DNA of 64,000 nt, taken from contig NZ_NESF01000001.1 of assembly GCF_003063665.1 (NCBI RefSeq), forward strand, positions 558,001-622,000, given 5' to 3'. Shown piece by piece: positions 1 through 10,772 of this stretch; positions within the stretch are counted from its first letter, which is position 1; each line of letters opens with the position of its first letter. The stretch is from Limnohabitans sp. Hippo3 (lineage in GTDB: Bacteria; Pseudomonadota; Gammaproteobacteria; Burkholderiales; Burkholderiaceae_C). Below the pieces are notes generated by a model. The model saw only the letters and a program-made list of their open reading frames with translations. It was not told the DNA's origin and searched no databases. The position numbers and the translations under genes were made by a program.

Positions 1-174
1 CCTTATTCCGAGCAAATGATGGCCGTGCTCCGCACGGAACCCTTGCTGGCCAACACCAGCGCCGCAGCGGACGGCTTTGCCACCAAACCCGACTACCGGC
101 CGCTCACCAAGTTTGAAAACCGGGGACTCAAGCTCGGCCACGGCGTGTGGGACCTGGTGTTCCGGCGGGTCTGA
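1..174 (+). CDS. trmB: tRNA (guanine-N7-)-methyltransferase, C-terminal fragment (cut by window edge)
   Basis: The first 57 codons are open in frame 1 and end in TGA at 172-174. The visible tail includes LLANTSAA and, near the end, [20 protein letters not shown]. This strongly resembles the C-terminus of TrmB, the SAM-dependent enzyme that makes m7G46 in tRNA; the TKFExRGxxxGHxVWDL block is characteristic of that family. The N-terminal Rossmann methyltransferase core lies outside the window, so catalysis cannot be judged. The next gene starts 1 nt after the stop, so the two are probably co-transcribed. Confidence 0.85.
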   Translation, partial: PYSEQMMAVLRTEPLLANTSAAADGFATKPDYRPLTKFENRGLKLGHGVWDLVFRRV

Positions 175-175
175 C

Positions 176-1090
176 ATGACCCGCTCGGGACGCGTGGCCC
201 AAATGCCCATGCGCGATGGCGTGAGCGCCAGCGTGGTGGCCGTCCCGGCAGGTCACTGGCCCCATTTGCTCGATTTTCTGGCGCAGCGCATGCCCGGCAT
301 CTCGCGCAGCGAATGGGCGCGTCGCATGGACCAGGGTCTGGTGCTGCAAGAAAGTGGGCAAAGCGCCCAGGCCCATCAGCCCTGCCTGGCCGGGGAGCGC
401 TATTTTTATTACCGCCATGTGGCTGACGAGCCGCCATTGCCTGGACAAGCAGCGGTGGTGTTCGAGGACGATCACCTGTTGGTGGCCGACAAGCCACATT
501 TCATGCCTGTGACGCCGTCAGGCCCTTATGTGCAGCAATGCCTGTTGGTGCAACTCAAGCGCCTGACCGGCCAGGCCGATCTGGTGCCCCTGCACCGGAT
601 TGACCGTGAAACGGCCGGACTGGTGTTGTTTGGCAAACGGCTGCACGAGCGCGATGCCTACCACGCCCTGTTTCGGGAACACGCCATTCACAAGACCTAC
701 CACGCCGTGGCCTTGCACCGCCCCGAGCTGACACTGCCGCGCGTGCACACCAGCCGCCTGGCCGAAGACCCGGTGCATTTTTTCAAAATGTGCGAAGTTC
801 CGGGGGAGCCCAACAGCGAAACCCGCATCGCCCTGCTGCGCAGCGAAGGTGCCCGAGCGCTGTACCAGCTGGAGCCGGTTTCAGGCAAACGCCATCAGTT
901 GCGCGTGCACATGATGGCCATGGGGCTTGCGATTGAAGGCGACCAGTTTTACCCCTCGGTGCTGCGGGGGCCAGATGAGCTCGAGAACCTGGCGCAACCC
1001 TTGCAGTTGCTGGCCCACTCGGTGCAGTTCACCGACCCGCACACGGGCCAGGCCCGTGTGTTCGAGAGTCGCCAGCAACTGCGCCTGTGA
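176..1090 (+). CDS. RluA-family RNA pseudouridine synthase
   Basis: A 304-residue protein that isomerises uridine to pseudouridine in rRNA or tRNA. The family signature HRIDRETAGL lies at residues 140-149, with D143 as the predicted catalytic aspartate. An S4-like RNA-binding segment precedes it (about residues 30-80, LLDFLAQRMP onward). The C-terminal half carries the expected GKRHQLRVHM motif. The frame is open further upstream, but ATG 176 sits just after the trmB stop and gives a normal family length, so I take it as the start. The exact target (RluA, RluC, RluD or TruC class) cannot be assigned from sequence alone. Likely operonic with trmB, giving an RNA-modification pair. Confidence 0.85.
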   Translation: MTRSGRVAQMPMRDGVSASVVAVPAGHWPHLLDFLAQRMPGISRSEWARRMDQGLVLQESGQSAQAHQPCLAGERYFYYRHVADEPPLPGQAAVVFEDDHLLVADKPHFMPVTPSGPYVQQCLLVQLKRLTGQADLVPLHRIDRETAGLVLFGKRLHERDAYHALFREHAIHKTYHAVALHRPELTLPRVHTSRLAEDPVHFFKMCEVPGEPNSETRIALLRSEGARALYQLEPVSGKRHQLRVHMMAMGLAIEGDQFYPSVLRGPDELENLAQPLQLLAHSVQFTDPHTGQARVFESRQQLRL

Positions 1091-1111
1091 GTGAGGCTGG
1101 GCCACGCAGGC

Positions 1112-3763
<2,652 letters not shown>

Positions 3764-3954
3764 GGTGGTTCAGGCTTTCAATGCAACCGGGCATTATAGA
3801 TTTGAGGCCAGGCCCTACTTGCTCACCGGTCAGATCGGCGGCCCCGCAAACGCCGTGGTTTTTGCGACTTTCGTGACAGACAGGGCCACTCACACAGGCT
3901 AAGCTGCGGATTTGAATTTTCCCCGCGCCCGTCTCACGGGCTTTTGGAGACCCC
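3764..3954. promoter_or_regulatory. Divergent intergenic region alaS/gabD
   Basis: A 191-bp spacer that must hold both promoters. I see no confident -35/-10 pair. A short hairpin GCCCGT-CTC-ACGGGC (3927-3941) followed by TTTT lies immediately upstream of the gabD ribosome-binding site (GGAG before ATG 3955). With a 6-bp stem it could be a weak attenuator or chance. Confidence 0.4.
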
Positions 3955-5433
3955 ATGGACATGAAGACATCCCCCCTCGCCTTGCTGAACGACCCGACTT
4001 TGCTCAAGACCGACGCCCTGATCAATGGCCAGTGGGTCGCGGGCAGCCAGCGTTTTGACGTGACCGACCCGGCCACAGGCGGGCATTTGGCCAGCGTGGC
4101 CAACCTGGGTGCGGCCGAGGCTGAAGCCGCCATTGCCGCCGCCAACGCCGCCTGGGGCGCCTGGAAAACCAAGACCGCCAAAGAGCGCAGCATCATCCTG
4201 CGCAAGTGGTTTGACCTCTTGATCGCCAACACCGAAGACCTGGCACGCCTCATGACCGCAGAAAACGGCAAGCCGATTGCCGAGTCGCGTGGCGAAGTGG
4301 CCTATGGCGCAAGTTTTGTGGAGTGGTTCGCCGAAGAGGCCAAGCGCGTGAACGGCGAAACCCTGCCCCAGTTCGACAACAACCGCCGCCTCTTGGTGCT
4401 CAAGCAGCCCATCGGCGTGTGCGCGGCCATCACGCCCTGGAACTTCCCGCTGGCCATGATCACCCGCAAGGTGGCCCCAGCCCTGGCAGCCGGTTGCCCC
4501 GTGGTCATCAAACCCGCCGAGCAAACCCCGCTCACCGCCTTGGCTGCGGCCGAGCTGGCGATCCGTGCAGGCATCCCGGCCGGGGTGCTCAACATCATCA
4601 CCGCAGACGGCCCGCAAAGCATCGCCATCGGCAAAGTGCTGTGCGCCAGCGACGTGGTGCGCCACATCAGCTTCACAGGCTCCACCGAGGTGGGTCGCAT
4701 CCTGATGGCGCAGTCGGCCCCCACCGTCAAGAAGATGTCGCTGGAGCTGGGGGGCAACGCGCCCTTCATCGTGTTCGACGACGCCGACATCGACAGCGCC
4801 GTGGAAGGCGCTTTTGCCAGCAAATACCGCAATGCGGGCCAGACTTGCGTGTGCACCAACCGTTTTTATGTGCAGGAATCGGTCTACGAAGAGTTCGCCA
4901 CCAAGTTCGCGGCCAAGGTCAAAACCGCCAAAGTGGGCAACGGCTTTGCCGACGGCGTGAACCAGGGCCCGCTGATCGAACCCTCGGCCCTCGACAAAGT
5001 CGAGCGCCATGTGAAAGACGCCATCGCCAAGGGCGGGCGTGTGCTCGCGGGCGGCAAGCGCCTGGACGGACAGTTTTTTGAGCCCACCGTGATCGCGGAC
5101 GCCAGCGCCGACATGGTCTGCGCCAAGGAAGAAACCTTTGGCCCCTTTGCGCCCATCTTCAAGTTCAAGACCGAGCAAGAAGCCATCTTTGCGGCCAACA
5201 ACACCGAGTTTGGCCTGGCCAGCTACTTCTACAGCCGCGACGTGGGTCGCATCTTCCGCGTGAGCGAGGCGCTGGAATACGGCATGGTCGGCATCAACGT
5301 GGGCATTCTGGCCACCGAGCATGTGCCGTTTGGTGGCGTCAAGCAGTCGGGCCTGGGCCGCGAGGGCTCACACCACGGCATGGACGACTATGTGGAGATC
5401 AAATACCTCTGCATGGGCGACATCCTGAAATGA
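3955..5433 (+). CDS. gabD: NAD(P)-dependent succinate-semialdehyde dehydrogenase
   Basis: A 492-residue aldehyde dehydrogenase superfamily enzyme, predicted to oxidise succinate semialdehyde to succinate in 4-aminobutyrate and related catabolism. The catalytic residues are visible: E264 in LELGGNAPF and C298 in GQTCVCTNRF, with a second cysteine two residues on, as in GabD where the pair can form a redox-sensitive disulfide. The cofactor segment PWNFPLAMITRK and the C-terminal PFGGVKQSGLGREG are typical of the SSADH class. Start ATG 3955 is preceded by GGAG; an ATG two codons later is an alternative. It is followed by a strong terminator, so it is probably monocistronic. Closely related semialdehyde dehydrogenases cannot be fully excluded. 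Confidence 0.88.
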   Translation: MDMKTSPLALLNDPTLLKTDALINGQWVAGSQRFDVTDPATGGHLASVANLGAAEAEAAIAAANAAWGAWKTKTAKERSIILRKWFDLLIANTEDLARLMTAENGKPIAESRGEVAYGASFVEWFAEEAKRVNGETLPQFDNNRRLLVLKQPIGVCAAITPWNFPLAMITRKVAPALAAGCPVVIKPAEQTPLTALAAAELAIRAGIPAGVLNIITADGPQSIAIGKVLCASDVVRHISFTGSTEVGRILMAQSAPTVKKMSLELGGNAPFIVFDDADIDSAVEGAFASKYRNAGQTCVCTNRFYVQESVYEEFATKFAAKVKTAKVGNGFADGVNQGPLIEPSALDKVERHVKDAIAKGGRVLAGGKRLDGQFFEPTVIADASADMVCAKEETFGPFAPIFKFKTEQEAIFAANNTEFGLASYFYSRDVGRIFRVSEALEYGMVGINVGILATEHVPFGGVKQSGLGREGSHHGMDDYVEIKYLCMGDILK

Positions 5434-5490
5434 ACGTCTGAAAAGACCAAAGCCGCCCGACAAGCGGACGGCTTTGGAAGCATCCCGCGC

Positions 5491-5514
5491 AAGGCACCCG
5501 AGGGTGCCTTTTTT
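5491..5514 (+). terminator. Rho-independent terminator after gabD
   Basis: An 8-9 bp perfect stem (AAGGCACC / GGTGCCTT) closed by CGAG and followed by a run of six T. The T tract abuts the stop codon of the convergent Bug protein gene. A second, weaker GC hairpin (AAAGCCG...CGGCTTT) lies just upstream at about 5449-5475. Confidence 0.85.
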
Positions 5515-6536
5515 CACGACTTTTTGGCCAAGCCAAGACGCTCGATGGTGGCGCGTTCGGCCTCAAAAGTGCGGGCGCCGTAGCGGGTGTACTCCTCGGT
5601 GCCCATGTAGATCACGGGCTGGAAGAAGCGGTCCAGTGTTTCCAGCACTTTGGGGTCTTCCAGCGTTTTCTTGAAGGCATCGTGCAGTATCCGCACCACG
5701 GCCGGGTCCATGCCCTTGGGGCCGCCAATGCCAAAAGGCGACTCGGTGATCGTGTCCCAGCCGCTTTCCTTGACCGTGGGAATGTCCGGAAACGCCTTGG
5801 TGCGGTTGCGCCCCAGCGTGGCCAACAGGCGCAGCTTGCCCTCCTTGACCAGCGGTGCAAATTCGGTGGTGCCGCTCATCACTCGGATGTGTCCGCCCAA
5901 AATCGCCTGCATCAGCTCAGCAGAGCCTTTGTAGGGAATGTGGTTGAGCTCAATGCCCGCTTTTTGCGAGAACTCCTCAATCGCCAGGTGTGGCGTGGTG
6001 CCCGTGCCGGTGCTGCCGTACTCGACCTTGCCCGGATTGGCCTTGGCATAAGCCACCATTTCCTTGAGGGTCTTGAAAGGCGCATCCATGGTCGCCACCA
6101 AGCCAAAGGTATAGCCCGTCAGGCATGCAATGTGGGTCAGGTCCTTGACCGGGTCAAAGGCCATTTTTTGCATGTGCGGCAAGCGGTACACACCCAAAGG
6201 CAACTGGGTGAGCATGTAGCCATCGGGACGGGCATTGACCATGGCGGTGGCACCCAAAGTGCCCCCAGCCCCCGGCCGGTTGTCCACGACCACCGACACG
6301 CCCAACGCGCGCGAGGCGCTCTCGGCAAATGCTCGCATGACCGCATCGCTGCTTCCGCCCGGTGGCCAAGGCGCAATCAGGGTGATGGGTTTGTTGGGAA
6401 ATGCGCTCTGCGCCCAAACGCTGCTGCTCATCAGCGCAGGCGCAGCCATGCCCGCCAGGATGCCCGCCATGCCTTGCAGGGTTTGGCGGCGCTGTGGGTC
6501 GGGGGTCTGCTCAATGGGTGAAATGTCTGTCTTCAT
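5514..6536 (-). CDS. Bug/TctC-family periplasmic substrate-binding protein, Tat-type signal
   Basis: A 340-residue member of the Bug (TctC) family, which delivers carboxylates or other small organic molecules to tripartite tricarboxylate transporters or acts as a periplasmic sensor. Family markers include PNKPITLIAPWPPGGSSDA after the signal peptide, VVVDNRPGAGGTLGA, and HIPYKGSAELMQAILGG. I chose ATG 6536 (MKTDISPIEQ) because AGGAA precedes it; the frame stays open upstream to 6617 without a better site. The signal peptide has a twin-arginine motif (QRRQTLQG, about residues 17-24) before a hydrophobic stretch ending SSVWAQS, suggesting Tat export. No TctA/TctB membrane gene is nearby. The ligand is unknown. 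Confidence 0.88.
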   Translation of the reverse strand: MKTDISPIEQTPDPQRRQTLQGMAGILAGMAAPALMSSSVWAQSAFPNKPITLIAPWPPGGSSDAVMRAFAESASRALGVSVVVDNRPGAGGTLGATAMVNARPDGYMLTQLPLGVYRLPHMQKMAFDPVKDLTHIACLTGYTFGLVATMDAPFKTLKEMVAYAKANPGKVEYGSTGTGTTPHLAIEEFSQKAGIELNHIPYKGSAELMQAILGGHIRVMSGTTEFAPLVKEGKLRLLATLGRNRTKAFPDIPTVKESGWDTITESPFGIGGPKGMDPAVVRILHDAFKKTLEDPKVLETLDRFFQPVIYMGTEEYTRYGARTFEAERATIERLGLAKKS

Positions 6537-6699
6537 CGGGGTTCCTGCAAATTGGTAGACACCCCAATTTATGCAGGCTGCCCGCTCCCGTCCACCGGGT
6601 AAATCCGCAGTGAACACGCGATCGCGTCACGCCTGCGACAAATGCGCCACCTCTGCCATGGCTCGCATCCCTCTTGTCTGGACAAGGTCCAAGCACCAG

Positions 6700-6705
6700 T
6701 ACAAT
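6700..6705 (+). promoter_or_regulatory. Putative -10 box of the tRNA-Gly promoter
   Basis: TACAAT ends 10 nt upstream of the mature tRNA 5' end, consistent with a strong housekeeping -10. Candidate -35 sequences (TTGTCT at 6674, TGGACA at 6679) have non-ideal spacing. Confidence 0.5.
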
Positions 6706-6715
6706 CTGGTGCATC

Positions 6716-6789
6716 GCGGGTGTCGTTCAATGGTAGGACTCTTGCTTCCCAAGCAAATAACGTGGGTTCGATTCCCATCACCCGCTCCA
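6716..6789 (+). tRNA. tRNA-Gly (anticodon CCC)
   Basis: A 74-nt tRNA with encoded CCA folds by eye into a cloverleaf. The acceptor stem is GCGGGTG/CACCCGC (perfect), the D arm GTTC-AATGGTA-GGAC, the anticodon arm CTTGC-TTCCCAA-GCAAA with anticodon CCC, and the T arm GTGGG-TTCGATT-CCCAT. It closely resembles E. coli tRNA-Gly(CCC). The outermost anticodon-stem pair (27-43) is a C-A mismatch. A hairpin terminator follows within 20 nt. Confidence 0.95.
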
Positions 6790-6808
6790 GCACTTTCGCC
6801 CAGACCAA

Positions 6809-6838
6809 GAAGGCCCCGCAAGGGGCCTTCGGCATTTC
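6809..6838 (+). terminator. Terminator-like hairpin after tRNA-Gly
   Basis: A perfect 9-bp stem GAAGGCCCC / GGGGCCTTC with a GCAA tetraloop. The downstream tract (GGCATTTCT) is a weak U-run, so termination or 3'-end processing may be incomplete. It lies just upstream of the ParB-like gene start at 6850. Confidence 0.65.
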
Positions 6839-6849
6839 TACCCTCGCCC

Positions 6850-7674
6850 ATGCAGATCACCGTCAACGAAGAACTCAAAGCCTACATCGACCCGCTCACC
6901 CCGGACGAACACGCAGCGCTGGAGCGCAGCATCCTGGCCGAGGGTTGCCGCGATGCGCTGGTGCTGTGGGGCGATGTGCTGGTGGACGGGCATAACCGCT
7001 ACGGCATTTGCCAAAAGCATGGCTTGCCTTTTCAGACGGTGCAGAACACGCGCTTCCAATCGATGGAGGATGTCCACCTGTGGATGATCGATCAGCACCT
7101 GGGGCGGCGCAGCGTTTCCGACTTTCAGCGTGGCGTGCTGGCTTTGCGCAAGCGTGAGATTCTGGCTGCGCGGCGTGCCCAAGCCATCGCCATCGCCAGC
7201 GCCAGCGCCAGCGCCGAACCAGGCATGCCATCACTGGGCGATGCGACGCATGTCGTACCCCAAGACGCTGAAGTCCCCGAGCCCAACCCGCTCAAGAGCC
7301 GCGCCGACATCGCCAAAGCCGCCCGCCTGAGCAGCAGCCAGGTGGTGCAGATTGAAAAAATCCAGAAACAAGCCGCGCCCGAACTGGTAGCGGCCGTCAA
7401 GGCCGGCGCCATTTCCATCAACGCCGCTGCGGCCGTGGCCAGCTTGTCCGCTGAAGAACAAAAATCTGCCGCGCTGGGCGGTAAGGATGAACTCAAACAA
7501 GCCGCCAAGCGTGTGCGCGAGGTGCACCGCAAGACATCCCCAGAGGCCGCGGCCTCATCTGTGGCCCTGCCCGAGGACGTGCAAGCCTTGCAAGCGCGTG
7601 TGGCCTCACTGACCGCAGAAAATCAGGCCTTGCGTGCCCAAGTGGCCGAACTGCAGGCCCAGCTGAGGGCCTGA
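6850..7674 (+). CDS. Orphan ParB/RepB-like protein with C-terminal coiled coil
   Basis: A 274-residue protein. The N-terminal third resembles the ParB/Srx nuclease-type domain: DVLVDGHNRYG (residues 42-52) matches the GxHR-like motif that binds CTP in ParB relatives. A central segment (about 155-200, SRADIAKAARLSSSQVVQIEKI) looks like the ParB helix-turn-helix region. The last 40 residues form a leucine/alanine heptad coiled coil (LQARVASLTAENQALRAQVA). Between them is an Ala/Ser run encoded by GCC-AGC repeats. No parA is present and the window is chromosomal, so this is unlikely to be the main ParB. Its position directly behind a tRNA gene is that of an integrated element remnant, but its base composition looks native. 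Function unknown; perhaps a DNA-binding regulator. Confidence 0.7.
   Translation: MQITVNEELKAYIDPLTPDEHAALERSILAEGCRDALVLWGDVLVDGHNRYGICQKHGLPFQTVQNTRFQSMEDVHLWMIDQHLGRRSVSDFQRGVLALRKREILAARRAQAIAIASASASAEPGMPSLGDATHVVPQDAEVPEPNPLKSRADIAKAARLSSSQVVQIEKIQKQAAPELVAAVKAGAISINAAAAVASLSAEEQKSAALGGKDELKQAAKRVREVHRKTSPEAAASSVALPEDVQALQARVASLTAENQALRAQVAELQAQLRA
7183..7215 (+). repeat. GCCATC/GCCAGC hexanucleotide run inside the ParB-like gene
   Basis: Short in-frame tandem hexamers encode alternating Ala-Ile then Ala-Ser (AIAIASASASA). This may be a slippage-prone linker; it is not a CRISPR or VNTR of notable size. Confidence 0.6.
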
Positions 7675-7676
7675 AC

Positions 7677-8603
7677 TCAGCGGTTTCTGGCGGCTTCTTG
7701 CAAAGCCACGTGCGTGACGCCCGCATCCGGCAGGCGCAGGCGCACGCCCTGGAAATACAGCTGGGCTTGTTCTGGCTGTTCAAAATGCACCCGCCACGGG
7801 GCTGCGCCATAGACACTGCGGGCTTCGTTCGCCGCCAAGGACAGCACCGTACTGCGGCCCGCGCCATCGACCACGCAAATGGCCCCCGATTTCTGCGCCA
7901 CGAGGTACACCATGTCGCCAGCTTTGCTGGGGCTGGCAGGTGTGAGCACGGCGGCGGTTTGATGGGGTTGGCAGAGCTTGTTGTCAGGAGCGACTTTTTC
8001 AACTGCAACGGGTGCGGGTGCGGGTGCAATCACAGATTCAGGTGTGAACGCAGGTGCCGGTGTGGGCGCAGGCGTGGCAGCGGATACGGGTGCAGGCCGC
8101 GCAACAACGGCCGGCGCAGTCTTGGGCTGGGGGGCCGAAACCGGTTGAGCGGTTGACACTTGCCACAGCGATCTCACCCCACCACTCGGGCCTGGGTGAC
8201 GAAGCAAAACCAAACCCACCACGCACAAACCAACGGTCAGAAGCAAACCCAGCAGCCAACGGGGCGGTTGAGAGAACACCGAAGGGGCAGGAGTGGCTTG
8301 AGCCCTTTGGCGCGACAACTCCACCAACTCCTCTACAACAGAAGGCCCTGGAACCACTGCCGCATCGTCCATGGGTCGGATCACGGCGGCGGGATCGCCC
8401 CCCAGCAAGTTGGCGACCTTGCGGGCCGCGTTTTCCTTGATGGCCGGGGTGTAAAAAAGCGAGTTACCGCCCGACTCCAATTGCAAAATTTGGGCGACAG
8501 ACAAATTGGCGCTGCTGGCCAAAGCGGTGACATCGCACCGCTGAGAGACGCGCCATTCACGGAGCAATTCACCGCGCACGCGATCTGTGGGGAAGTTCGA
8601 CAT
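7677..8603 (-). CDS. RodZ-like membrane-anchored helix-turn-helix protein
   Basis: A 308-residue protein with the architecture of RodZ, the bitopic protein linking MreB to the cell-shape machinery. It has an N-terminal cytoplasmic Xre-type HTH region (about 8-75, including SVAQILQLESGG), a single transmembrane helix (about 116-134, WLLGLLLTVGLCVVGLVLL), a long Pro/Ala-rich periplasmic linker (about 150-205) and a small C-terminal beta domain (about 230-300) resembling DUF4115. It is convergent with the ParB-like gene with only 2 nt between stops. The usual rodZ neighbours (ispG, hisS) are absent, so this may be a second RodZ-like paralog rather than the main one. Confidence 0.65.
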   Translation of the reverse strand: MSNFPTDRVRGELLREWRVSQRCDVTALASSANLSVAQILQLESGGNSLFYTPAIKENAARKVANLLGGDPAAVIRPMDDAAVVPGPSVVEELVELSRQRAQATPAPSVFSQPPRWLLGLLLTVGLCVVGLVLLRHPGPSGGVRSLWQVSTAQPVSAPQPKTAPAVVARPAPVSAATPAPTPAPAFTPESVIAPAPAPVAVEKVAPDNKLCQPHQTAAVLTPASPSKAGDMVYLVAQKSGAICVVDGAGRSTVLSLAANEARSVYGAAPWRVHFEQPEQAQLYFQGVRLRLPDAGVTHVALQEAARNR

Positions 8604-8774
8604 TCAGCAAGCCATTAAAAACCCCATTTTGTGAGGAACTGTCGGTCAATGGAATAAGGAAAAACCCAAAAGTATTGCATTCAGTCGTTTTTTACGACCA
8701 TTAAGTCAATCAATTCAATGAAAACAAAAAACCGCAATAAATTGCGGTTTTTTGAAGGTTTGGGAGAACGCCGA
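8604..8774. promoter_or_regulatory. AT-rich intergenic region with RodZ-like gene promoter
   Basis: A distinctly AT-rich 171-bp spacer. It contains the upstream region of the RodZ-like gene (minus strand), a GTCGT-TTTTT-ACGAC hairpin (8684-8698) and the bidirectional terminator listed separately. No clear operator is seen. Confidence 0.45.
8726..8753. terminator. Bidirectional terminator (end of scoAB transcript)
   Basis: A perfect 12-bp stem AAAAAACCGCAA / TTGCGGTTTTTT with a TAAA loop. A-runs on one side and T-runs on the other make it functional in both directions. It follows scoB (minus strand, ends 8775). Confidence 0.9.
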
Positions 8775-9416
8775 TCAGAAGATCAGTTTCACACCCGTCT
8801 TGCTTTGCAGCAACTCGGGCGTCACACCCGGGGCCAGCTCCACCACTTTCAGACCCGCGTCGGTCACGTCCATCACGGCCAGGTCGGTGATGATGCGGTC
8901 GACCACACCCACGCCCGTCAGGGGCAGTGTGCAGCTGGGCAAAATCTTCATGTCCTCGGTGCCGTCTTTCTTCTTGGCCACGTGTTCCATCAAGATGATC
9001 ACGCGCTTGACGCCTGCGACCAGGTCCATCGCGCCGCCCATGCCCTTGACCATCTTGCCGGGGATCATCCAGTTGGCCAGATCACCCTTTTCGCTGACCT
9101 GCATCGCACCCAGGATCGACAGATTGATCTTGCCGCCACGGATCATGGCAAACGACTGCTCGCTGCCAAAAATCGACGAGCCTTTGATGGTCGTCACCGT
9201 CTGTTTGCCCGCGTTGATCAGGTCGGCATCGACTTCGTCCTCAGTGGGGAACGGGCCAATGCCCAGCATGCCGTTTTCGCTTTGCAGCCAGACTTCCTTG
9301 TCGGCGGGCACAAAGTTGGCCACCAGCGTGGGGATGCCGATGCCCAGGTTCACATAGAAACCGTCTTCCAGTTCGTGGGCCGCACGGGCGGCCATTTGGT
9401 CTTGACTCCAGCTCAT
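8775..9416 (-). CDS. scoB: 3-oxoacid CoA-transferase subunit B
   Basis: A 213-residue beta subunit of a class I CoA-transferase, which moves CoA from succinyl-CoA to a 3-oxoacid such as acetoacetate or 3-oxoadipate. The catalytic glutamate is E47 in the signature [10 protein letters not shown]. The length and the G-rich [14 protein letters not shown] segment are typical. It lies 1 nt downstream of scoA and ends at a bidirectional terminator, forming a two-gene operon. Substrate choice (acetoacetate, ScoB, versus 3-oxoadipate, PcaJ) is not decided by the sequence; absence of pca genes except a PcaC-like CMD protein leaves both open. Confidence 0.9.
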   Translation of the reverse strand: MSWSQDQMAARAAHELEDGFYVNLGIGIPTLVANFVPADKEVWLQSENGMLGIGPFPTEDEVDADLINAGKQTVTTIKGSSIFGSEQSFAMIRGGKINLSILGAMQVSEKGDLANWMIPGKMVKGMGGAMDLVAGVKRVIILMEHVAKKKDGTEDMKILPSCTLPLTGVGVVDRIITDLAVMDVTDAGLKVVELAPGVTPELLQSKTGVKLIF

Positions 9417-9417
9417 A

Positions 9418-10125
9418 TCAGACTCCCGCCTTTTCAGTGATGGTGCGTTTTTCGATGCGCTTTTCCGGCTTCGCGTTCAGCACGATGCGGTGCACATAAA
9501 TGCCGGGCAGGTGCACGCTGTCAGGGTGCATGGCGCCGGTTTCCACAATCTCTTCGACCTCGACCACGCAGATCTTGCCGGCCATGGCCACCGCCGGGTT
9601 GAAGTTGCGCGAGGTGTAACGGAACTGCAGGTTGCCGGACTTGTCGGCGCGGTGCGCCTTGACCAGCGACACATCGGGGACCAGCGAGCGCTCCATCACA
9701 TAGGTCTCGCCGTCAAACTCGCGCAGCTCCTTGCCTTCGGCCACCAGGGTGCCCACGCCGGTCTTGGTGAAGAAGGCCGGAATGCCCGCACCGCCCGCAC
9801 GCAGCTTCTCGGCCAGCGTGCCTTGGGGCGTGAACTCCAGGGCCAGCTCGCCCGCCAGGTACTGGCGCTCAAACTCCTTGTTCTCGCCCACATAGGACGC
9901 GATCATTTTCTTGATCTGGCGGGTCTGCAGCAGCTTGCCCAGACCAAAATCGTCCACGCCCGCGTTGTTGGAAATCGCGGTCAGGTTCTGCACGCCGCTG
10001 TTCTTGAGCGCATCGATCAGCGCCTCGGGAATGCCGCACAGGCCAAAGCCGCCCACGCCAATGAGTTGCCCGTCAGCCACGATGCCCTTGAGGGCTTCGG
10101 CTGCGGAGGGATAAATCTTGTTCAC
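9418..10125 (-). CDS. scoA: 3-oxoacid CoA-transferase subunit A
   Basis: A 235-residue alpha subunit partnering ScoB. The CoA-transferase glycine loop [12 protein letters not shown] lies at about residues 23-34, and the C-terminal half contains [21 protein letters not shown]. The gene starts at ATG 10123-10125 on the minus strand with a GGA-type site upstream. It is divergent from a PAS-LuxR regulator gene across an 85-bp spacer with a strong palindrome, so the pair is probably controlled by that regulator. Confidence 0.9.
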   Translation of the reverse strand: MNKIYPSAAEALKGIVADGQLIGVGGFGLCGIPEALIDALKNSGVQNLTAISNNAGVDDFGLGKLLQTRQIKKMIASYVGENKEFERQYLAGELALEFTPQGTLAEKLRAGGAGIPAFFTKTGVGTLVAEGKELREFDGETYVMERSLVPDVSLVKAHRADKSGNLQFRYTSRNFNPAVAMAGKICVVEVEEIVETGAMHPDSVHLPGIYVHRIVLNAKPEKRIEKRTITEKAGV

Positions 10126-10152
10126 ACCGGTCTCCAGGAAAGGATGAAAACG

Positions 10153-10190
10153 CTACGATACTACGTAATCACATACGTAGTTTTTCGTAG
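10153..10190. promoter_or_regulatory. Nested palindrome between scoA and the PAS-LuxR gene (candidate operator)
   Basis: A perfect inverted repeat, ACTACGTA (10160-10167) and TACGTAGT (10174-10181), separated by ATCACA, is flanked by an outer pair CTACG (10153-10157) and CGTAG (10186-10190). It is central in the 85-bp divergent spacer, as expected for an operator controlling both genes. Confidence 0.65.
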
Positions 10191-10210
10191 AGGCTGGCCC
10201 TGATCAAACC

Positions 10211-10771
10211 ATGAACACCGACATCGACTACCGCCTCGCCTTCGATTTGGCCCCCATCGGCCTGGTGCTGTCGCGCAACCGCGCCATCGTCGACTGCAAC
10301 CAGCGGGTGTGCGAGATGTTTGGTGTGAGCAAGGCGCAATTGATCGGCCAAAGCTTTCAGCTGCTCTACCCCAGCGCTGACGAGTACGAACGCACCGGCC
10401 AGCGCATCGCACCCATCCTGAACGCCAAAGGCGTGTACGCCGATGACCGGGTAATGAAACGGGTGGACGGGCGCTTCAAAGGCGAAACCTTCTGGTGCCA
10501 CGTGACCGGCCGGGCACTCAACCGCGACGCGCCACACGAGGCGGGCATCTGGACCTTTGAAGACCTGTCAGCCCGCAAACCTGTCAAGGCCGAACTCACC
10601 GCCCGCGAACGCGAAGTCGCCGCCCACCTGATGGACGGCCTGACCAGCAAGGAGATCGGCCGCGCCCTGAGCATCAGCCACCGCACAGTGGAAATCTATC
10701 GCGTCAAGCTCATGCGCAAATACCAGGCCTCCGGGACGGCGGATTTGATTCAGAAGTTGATGCGGGGGTGA
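10211..10771 (+). CDS. PAS domain-LuxR HTH transcriptional regulator
   Basis: A 186-residue regulator. An N-terminal PAS domain (about residues 5-115, PIGLVLSRNRAIVDCNQRVC onward) is followed by a LuxR/GerE-type helix-turn-helix (about 127-186; LTAREREVAAHLMDGLTSKE, then SISHRTVEIYRVKLM). There is no receiver domain, so it probably senses a small ligand or redox state through the PAS domain rather than phosphorylation. It is transcribed divergently from scoAB over a nested palindrome and is the natural candidate regulator of that operon. Its 3' end is convergent with the CMD-family gene, 1 nt apart. Confidence 0.85.
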   Translation: MNTDIDYRLAFDLAPIGLVLSRNRAIVDCNQRVCEMFGVSKAQLIGQSFQLLYPSADEYERTGQRIAPILNAKGVYADDRVMKRVDGRFKGETFWCHVTGRALNRDAPHEAGIWTFEDLSARKPVKAELTAREREVAAHLMDGLTSKEIGRALSISHRTVEIYRVKLMRKYQASGTADLIQKLMRG

Positions 10772-10772
10772 G

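Noticed and set aside
3927-3945. Terminator in the gabD leader
   Set aside because: The stem is only 6 bp and no upstream plus-strand gene needs it; kept as a note within the intergenic region.
6571-6849. Upstream extension of the ParB-like frame
   Set aside because: It runs through the tRNA-Gly gene and its terminator, so it cannot be protein coding.
7183-7215. Possible CRISPR or VNTR
   Set aside because: Only a short in-frame hexamer run; no spacers and no cas genes in the window.
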